This document shows positions 31,109 to 35,601 of a stretch of 35,601 bases of DNA, piece by piece; positions within the stretch are counted from its first letter, which is position 1; each line of letters begins with the position of its first letter. The notes below the pieces were generated by a model. The model did no database searches. It was not told the DNA's origin and saw only the letters and a program-made list of their open reading frames with translations. The stretch lies in NCBI GenBank assembly GCA_023664105.1, contig JAMPGF010000005.1, positions 1-35,601 of the forward strand. The letters are read 5' to 3'. The position numbers and the translations under genes are program-made. This stretch comes from Butyricicoccus sp. Its GTDB lineage: Bacteria > Bacillota > Clostridia > Oscillospirales > Oscillospiraceae.

Positions 31109-32545
31109 TTAAAATTTTATTCTGCTCTCGATATAAGACTTGACCTCGGTGATGGGGATACGCACCTGCTGCATACTGTCGCGCTCGCGCACGGTGACGC
31201 AGTTGTCGGCCTCGTCGGTCTCGGTGCCGACGGTGTTGAAGTCGACGGTCACGCAGAACGGGGTTCCGACCTCGTCCTGGCGGCGGTAGCGCTTGCCGAT
31301 GGAGCCGGCGTCGTCGTAGTCGCACATGAACTCCGCGCTCAGCTCATTGTAAAGCTTCATCGCCGGCTCGGTGAGCACGGCCTTCTTGCTCAGCGGCAGA
31401 ATGGCGCACTTAAACGGCGAGAGCGCCGGGTGCAGGCGCATGACAACGCGCACGTCATCCTTGCCGTTTTTATCCTGCCCCACGACCTCCTCGTCGTAGG
31501 CGTCGCACAGCACGGCCAGCACCGAGCGCTCCACGCCCAGCGACGGCTCGATGACATAGGGGATGTAGTGCTCGTTCTTCTCCTGGTCGAAGTAGGTCAG
31601 GTCGCGCCCGGAGGTGTTCTGGTGCTGGGTCAGGTCGTAGTCCGTGCGGTCGGCCACGCCCCACAGCTCGCCCCAGCCGAAGGGGAACAGGAACTCAAAG
31701 TCGGTGGTCGCCTTGGAATAGAAGCTCAGCTCCTCGGGGTCATGGTCGCGCAGGCGCAGGTTTTCCTCCTTCAGCCCTATGCCCAGCAGCCACTCGCGGC
31801 AGAAATTGCGCCAGTAGTCGAACCACTCAAGGTCGGTGCCCGGCTGGCAGAAGAACTCAAGCTCCATCTGCTCGAACTCGCGCACGCGGAAGATGAAGTT
31901 GCCGGGTGTGATCTCGTTGCGGAAGCTCTTGCCTATCTGGGCGATGCCGAAGGGGAGCTTGCGCCGCGTCGTGCGCTGGACGTTGACGAAGTTGGTGAAG
32001 ATGCCCTGCGCCGTCTCGGGCCGGAGATACACGGTGTTTTTCGCGTCCTCGGTCACGCCCTGGAAGGTCTTGAACATGAGGTTGAACTGCCGGATATCGG
32101 TGAAATTGTGCTTGCCGCAGGTGGGGCAGGGGATGTTTTTCTCATCCACGAACTCCTTCATCTCGGCCTGGGAAAACGCGTCGATGGGCTTATCCAGCGT
32201 CACGCCGTTTTCCGCGCACCAGTCCTCGATGAGCTTGTCGGCGCGGAAGCGCTCGTGGCACTCACGGCAGTCCATCAGCGGGTCGGAAAACCCGGCCAGG
32301 TGTCCCGACGCCACCCAGGTCTGCGGGTTCATGAGGATGGCGGCGTCAAGTCCGACGTTGTACCGGTTTTCCTGCACGAACTTCTTCCACCAGGCGCGCT
32401 TGACGTTGTTTTTCAGCTCCACGCCGATGGGGCCGTAGTCCCAGGTGTTGGCCAGCCCGCCGTAGATCTCGCTGCCGGCGAAGATGAAGCCGCGGTTTTT
32501 GCACAGGGCGACGATTTTGTCCATAGTCTTTTCGGTGTTTTTCAT
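31109..32545 (-). CDS. glyS: Glycyl-tRNA synthetase, single-chain class II form
   Basis: This enzyme charges tRNA-Gly. The 478-residue protein is the alpha-2 dimer form common in Gram-positive bacteria, archaea and eukaryotes, not the alpha-2/beta-2 form. Features: [32 protein letters not shown] at the N terminus; a zinc-type insert with CRECHERF and CPTCGKHNF; the class II motif 2 [25 protein letters not shown]; motif 3 [14 protein letters not shown]; and a C-terminal anticodon-binding domain. The frame is open to 32644, but ATG 32545 has GGAGA/AGGAG seven bases upstream and gives the family start. A -35/-10 promoter and a short leader with a hairpin precede it; no T-box is seen. Confidence 0.97.
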   Translation of the reverse strand: MKNTEKTMDKIVALCKNRGFIFAGSEIYGGLANTWDYGPIGVELKNNVKRAWWKKFVQENRYNVGLDAAILMNPQTWVASGHLAGFSDPLMDCRECHERFRADKLIEDWCAENGVTLDKPIDAFSQAEMKEFVDEKNIPCPTCGKHNFTDIRQFNLMFKTFQGVTEDAKNTVYLRPETAQGIFTNFVNVQRTTRRKLPFGIAQIGKSFRNEITPGNFIFRVREFEQMELEFFCQPGTDLEWFDYWRNFCREWLLGIGLKEENLRLRDHDPEELSFYSKATTDFEFLFPFGWGELWGVADRTDYDLTQHQNTSGRDLTYFDQEKNEHYIPYVIEPSLGVERSVLAVLCDAYDEEVVGQDKNGKDDVRVVMRLHPALSPFKCAILPLSKKAVLTEPAMKLYNELSAEFMCDYDDAGSIGKRYRRQDEVGTPFCVTVDFNTVGTETDEADNCVTVRERDSMQQVRIPITEVKSYIESRIKF

Positions 32546-32561
32546 TTTTCTCTCCTTCTCC

Positions 32562-32578
32562 CGCGGCTGGCAGCCGCG
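32562..32578 (-). promoter_or_regulatory. Small GC hairpin in the glyS leader
   Basis: CGCGGCT (32562-32568) pairs with AGCCGCG (32572-32578) around a three-base loop, ending about ten bases before the ribosome binding site. It may affect translation; no known motif matches. Confidence 0.45.
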
Positions 32579-32611
32579 TAGATACAAAATATAATTGCCG
32601 ATAATTCCGTA

Positions 32612-32641
32612 ATTATAGCACCGTCCCCCGGATTTTGTAAA
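32612..32641 (-). promoter_or_regulatory. Promoter of glyS
   Basis: On the minus strand, TTTACA (32636-32641) and TATAAT (32612-32617) are 18 bp apart. The predicted leader is about 60 nt, too short for a T-box. Confidence 0.7.
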
Positions 32642-32751
32642 CACAAATTTCCCCCGAACCGTCTCCGTCGCGCCATATTTTTGCAGTTTATTGAAAACCC
32701 GCCGCTCTCCCGCGCCTAATTTGTCGCTTTATGCCATAGCCAAGGTGAAAA

Positions 32752-32782
32752 CCGCCGGCCTCGGATGAGGCCGGCGGAAGTT
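32752..32782 (-). terminator. Terminator of the BlaR1-like gene
   Basis: An 11-bp perfect stem (32752-32762 with 32767-32777) has a four-base loop. On the minus strand it is followed by TTTTC, a short U-run. Confidence 0.82.
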
Positions 32783-35601
32783 TTATTCAAGCAGCAGACT
32801 GTAGCTGACCGTCACGTCCCCGCCGGAAAGCTCAAGGTATATATCCACATCATTGCCCTCCGGCGTCTGCGTTGTCCAGCTGTTGGCGGCGCTGTCGGAC
32901 CTCCCGCCTGTAACCGACTGCAAATCCATCGGCGTCAGGTCCGCAAGGTATACCGGCGTGCCCGCCCTGCCGTAGACCTCCTCAAGCCCGGCAAGCAGCT
33001 CCTCATAAAGCTCAATCTGCTCCTGCCGCGTGAGAGCTCCCTCGCCGTTGAAGCTGTATTCCCCGCTGACGAGCGCGTTCTCGCCTCCGAAGCCGTACCA
33101 CGCCGTGCACTCGTACAGTTTATCGTACATCCACGTCGCGGTCAGCTCGTTGGTCGCCTGATACTCAAGCCCCGCGTAAATCAGCCTTTGCAAGGCGTCC
33201 GCCCTGCTCACGCCCCAGGGCAGACCGCCGAAGCCCGCGACGTAGCCTCGCGCCTTGTAAAAGCCGATGCTCCGCGCCAGCGCCTCCGCGTCCTCCCGGG
33301 AGGCCGTCCCCGGCGCGAACTGCGCCACCACTTCCACGCCCAGCTCCTCGCTCTCGGCGCGCACCGCCGCCGTCTCATAGCTCGACCACGCGTAATCCCT
33401 CGGCACGCTCTCGTCAAACTCGTCGTAGGTCACGTCCGCCGTGTACACGCCCGGCGCAATTTCCGTCTCGTTTTCCCATGCGTAGTGGTTCACATGCCAC
33501 GGGTGGACTGCCCACGCCAGCTCCTGCCACGCGATGAAGCCCGCGTAATTCCCGTCGGCGTCGTACATATACGACAGGGGTATCAGCTCGAAGGTGTTCA
33601 CGCCCGTGTCCGTCTCCACGTACGCGCTGTGCTCCGACCAGCCCTCCGGCAGCGCCAGCTCCACGCCGAACGCCGGACCCTCGCGCACCATGCCGCCCTC
33701 GTCGTAATAATACCCCGGCACGACGAACTGCCACAGCCCGACGCCCGCCGCGGACGGCGCGGCCTGCAAGCGGATGTTCTCCGCTATCAGCCGCGCGGCC
33801 CAGCCGTACTCGTTCTTGTCGGCGAACTCGACCACCACGATGGCCTCCAGCTCCCTGCTGTATACGCATATGCCGCACCTTCCCGAGTACGTCTCGCCGT
33901 CGGCGCTTATCGTGCTGATGTACGCCGTGCCGCCGTCGCTGCCGGGAGTGTTCTCCGTCCAGCCGTACCTCACCCAGTCCGTCCTTTCCTTCAGCGCCGC
34001 GTTTACCGCCTCACTCAGTCCCCGGTCGACCGTGCCGTCGTTCACCGTCTCCGGGTCGAAGCCGGCCCACGCCACAAACGCCGCGCAGTGGCCCCTCTCG
34101 TCATAGATGTACGCCGGCTCGAGCAGGCCGTGCGTGTCGGGCAGTCCCCAGATGTCCGCCGTCTCAAGGCGCACGCTCCAGCCCTCCGGCAGGTGCATGC
34201 TCGCCAGAAACTGCCGCCCTGCGCCGCTCCGGACGCCGCCGGAGTAGTCCTTGCCGCTGAAGCTTACCGCCGTCTCCCTGTCGCTCATGCTCACCGCGCA
34301 CAGCTCAAGGCTCTCGGCGATCGCCTCGACCTCGCTGTCGCTGATCAGGTGCTCGTACAGCTCCATCGCCACATACGCGCCCAGCCCGCGGTCGTAGCGC
34401 CCGATGCCGTAGCGCGTCTCAAGCTCCATGCCCTGCCCGCTGCCGCTCTCGGCGTCCGTCTGGCGCAGTATGGTCGCCCGGAAGGTCTCGCCCTCGTCGG
34501 AATACCTCACGCTCCGGAAATCCCGCCAGTTCTTCCCGTAAAGCTCCGGGCAGAACGCCGCCCGGTCGTAGTCGGCCTCCGTCCCGCCCTCGATGAGGTA
34601 CAGCGTCCGGTCCGCGTCCGGGTCGAACGCGCGGTAGCACATTTTCGCCGCCAGCTCGCCGTCCGCGTTGCGGAAGAAGACGTGGCCGTAGCCCTCGCCG
34701 TCCACGCCCTCGGGGATCAGCGAGTAGCCGTCGCCCACGTACCAGCCCTCCGGCAGCGCCAGCTCCGCCGTGAAGGACCCCCGGTCCAGGACCCTCGTGC
34801 CCTCGACATAGTGCGCGCGGAACGACACCTTCACCCTGTTCCCGTCCTGCGCGCCGCCGTCCTTTTTCCCCATCGGGTTGGTCAGCAGCAGCACGCAGGC
34901 CGCCGCTATCGCCGCCGCCGCGCAGACCATCACCCAGAACGCGGGCTTTTTCCAGTGCAGCGCGTTTCTTATCCTCGCGCCGGTGTCCCCCTCGCCGAAG
35001 GCGAGCAGGCAGGGGCTCGGGAAGCGCCCCTTTGCCGACATGTCCAGCAGCGTCTGGCAGTAGTCGGCGCGGATATCGCCGCCGCTGCGGCGCAGCACCG
35101 CCTCGTCGCAGCTGGTCTCCATGTCCCGGCCCGACAGGGCGAAGGCCAGCCACACCAGCGGGTTGAACCAGTGTATCGCCAGCGCCGCGAAGGCCAGCAG
35201 GCGCGTGACGTGGTCGCCGCGCCTGATGTGCGTGCGCTCGTGCGCGAGCACGTATTCACGCCCCGCGCCCTCGAGGGCCGACGGCAGGAAAATTTTCGGC
35301 CTTACCAGTCCCGCCACGAAGGCGGTGGGGATGCGGTCGGCCAGCCACACGTTGCCCTCGAGCCTCACCGCGCCGACGAGCAGCCGCCGCAGCTTGAGCT
35401 GCCCCACGATTCCCCAAACCAGCACCGCCGCCGTCCCCGCGGGCCACAGCCACGCGCCCAGCAGCAGCCAGACCTGCGTGTGATTTGCGCCTACGTGGTG
35501 CGTTTCCGCCTCGGCGGGCGTGCCCTCCGGCGGGGTGTAGCTCTCGTCCATCTGCACATAGATGACGCCCAGCCCGCCGTTTGCCGCGTCGCCCACGGCG
35601 C
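32783..35601 (-). CDS. BlaR1/M56-type membrane protease with tandem C-terminal repeats, 5' end missing
   Basis: The frame stays open to the window edge, so the N terminus is missing; residue numbers count from the GTG at 35596, which is not claimed as the start. An M56 peptidase domain is clear: hydrophobic segment (about 42-65), FVAGLVRPKIFLP, zinc motif H119-ERT-H123, the segment LLAFAALAIHWFNPLVWLAFAL and METSCDEAVL. A last membrane segment (about 218-238) leads to roughly 700 extracytoplasmic residues. These hold three related domains (about 256-431, 443-611, 619-781), each with LPEGW near the start and an acidic, helix-like end, then a different domain (about 782-937). In BlaR1 and MecR1 the outer part senses beta-lactam and the protease inactivates the BlaI repressor. 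Here no penicillin-binding motif is seen, so the signal is unknown. Any BlaI partner would lie beyond the window. Confidence 0.87.
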   Translation of the reverse strand, partial: AVGDAANGGLGVIYVQMDESYTPPEGTPAEAETHHVGANHTQVWLLLGAWLWPAGTAAVLVWGIVGQLKLRRLLVGAVRLEGNVWLADRIPTAFVAGLVRPKIFLPSALEGAGREYVLAHERTHIRRGDHVTRLLAFAALAIHWFNPLVWLAFALSGRDMETSCDEAVLRRSGGDIRADYCQTLLDMSAKGRFPSPCLLAFGEGDTGARIRNALHWKKPAFWVMVCAAAAIAAACVLLLTNPMGKKDGGAQDGNRVKVSFRAHYVEGTRVLDRGSFTAELALPEGWYVGDGYSLIPEGVDGEGYGHVFFRNADGELAAKMCYRAFDPDADRTLYLIEGGTEADYDRAAFCPELYGKNWRDFRSVRYSDEGETFRATILRQTDAESGSGQGMELETRYGIGRYDRGLGAYVAMELYEHLISDSEVEAIAESLELCAVSMSDRETAVSFSGKDYSGGVRSGAGRQFLASMHLPEGWSVRLETADIWGLPDTHGLLEPAYIYDERGHCAAFVAWAGFDPETVNDGTVDRGLSEAVNAALKERTDWVRYGWTENTPGSDGGTAYISTISADGETYSGRCGICVYSRELEAIVVVEFADKNEYGWAARLIAENIRLQAAPSAAGVGLWQFVVPGYYYDEGGMVREGPAFGVELALPEGWSEHSAYVETDTGVNTFELIPLSYMYDADGNYAGFIAWQELAWAVHPWHVNHYAWENETEIAPGVYTADVTYDEFDESVPRDYAWSSYETAAVRAESEELGVEVVAQFAPGTASREDAEALARSIGFYKARGYVAGFGGLPWGVSRADALQRLIYAGLEYQATNELTATWMYDKLYECTAWYGFGGENALVSGEYSFNGEGALTRQEQIELYEELLAGLEEVYGRAGTPVYLADLTPMDLQSVTGGRSDSAANSWTTQTPEGNDVDIYLELSGGDVTVSYSLLLE

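Noticed and set aside
32546-32782. T-box riboswitch before glyS
   Set aside because: The conserved T-box sequence (AGGGTGG...ACCGCG type) is absent on the minus strand, and the predicted leader is only about 60 nt.

Overview
The window looks like a chromosomal segment from a GC-rich, strictly anaerobic member of the Bacillota, most like gut Clostridia of the Oscillospiraceae type (inference). Supporting signs are an oxygen-sensitive class III ribonucleotide reductase with its activase, a lipoteichoic-acid-synthase-like enzyme, single-chain glycyl-tRNA synthetase, cofactor-independent phosphoglycerate mutase, a lysine riboswitch, radical-SAM enzymes, AGGAGG-type ribosome binding sites and sigma-A-like promoters. 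I saw no rRNA, tRNA, CRISPR array, phage module or insertion sequence.

Layout, left to right. Bases 1-4037 (+) hold the 3' part of ilvD, a DUF815 AAA+ ATPase and ilvA (branched-chain amino acid metabolism), ending at a strong bidirectional terminator. Bases 4081-6852 (-) hold a radical SAM protein, a small lipoprotein in an AT-rich islet, a DUF2325 protein with its own promoter and hairpin leader, and a YwaF-like membrane protein. Bases 7081-9227 (+) are a complete regulatory unit: consensus promoter, lysine riboswitch with a very large extra hairpin, intrinsic terminator, and an NhaC-family transporter that is probably a lysine carrier. Bases 9263-13263 (+) encode an ATPase and two permeases of a nucleoside-type ABC importer, without the binding protein. 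Bases 13269-16424 (-) encode a 1051-residue hybrid sensor kinase, and 16666-17388 (+) a lipoprotein.

Bases 17438-20199 (-) carry nrdD-nrdG, preceded by five periodically spaced NrdR-box-like sites inside a duplicated 67-bp unit. Divergent from it, 20535-21627 (+) is the classic rpsF-ssb-rpsR operon. Bases 21687-27303 (-) are trmL-pgk-tpiA-gpmI-eno, the lower glycolytic enzymes without gapA. Bases 27524-29156 (+) hold a glycosyltransferase without its usual membrane anchor, overlapping a PflX-type radical SAM gene. Bases 29184-32545 (-) hold an LTA-synthase-like sulfatase and glyS. Bases 32783-35601 (-) hold a 5'-truncated BlaR1/M56-type membrane protease with three tandem copies of an unrecognised extracytoplasmic domain.

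Most genes are ordinary housekeeping genes. The strongest candidates for something new are the lysine riboswitch with a roughly 160-nt hairpin at the P5 position, the duplicated five-site NrdR-like operator, the triplicated domain on the BlaR1-like protein, the ilvD-DUF815-ilvA arrangement, and the AT-rich islet next to an unassigned radical SAM gene.
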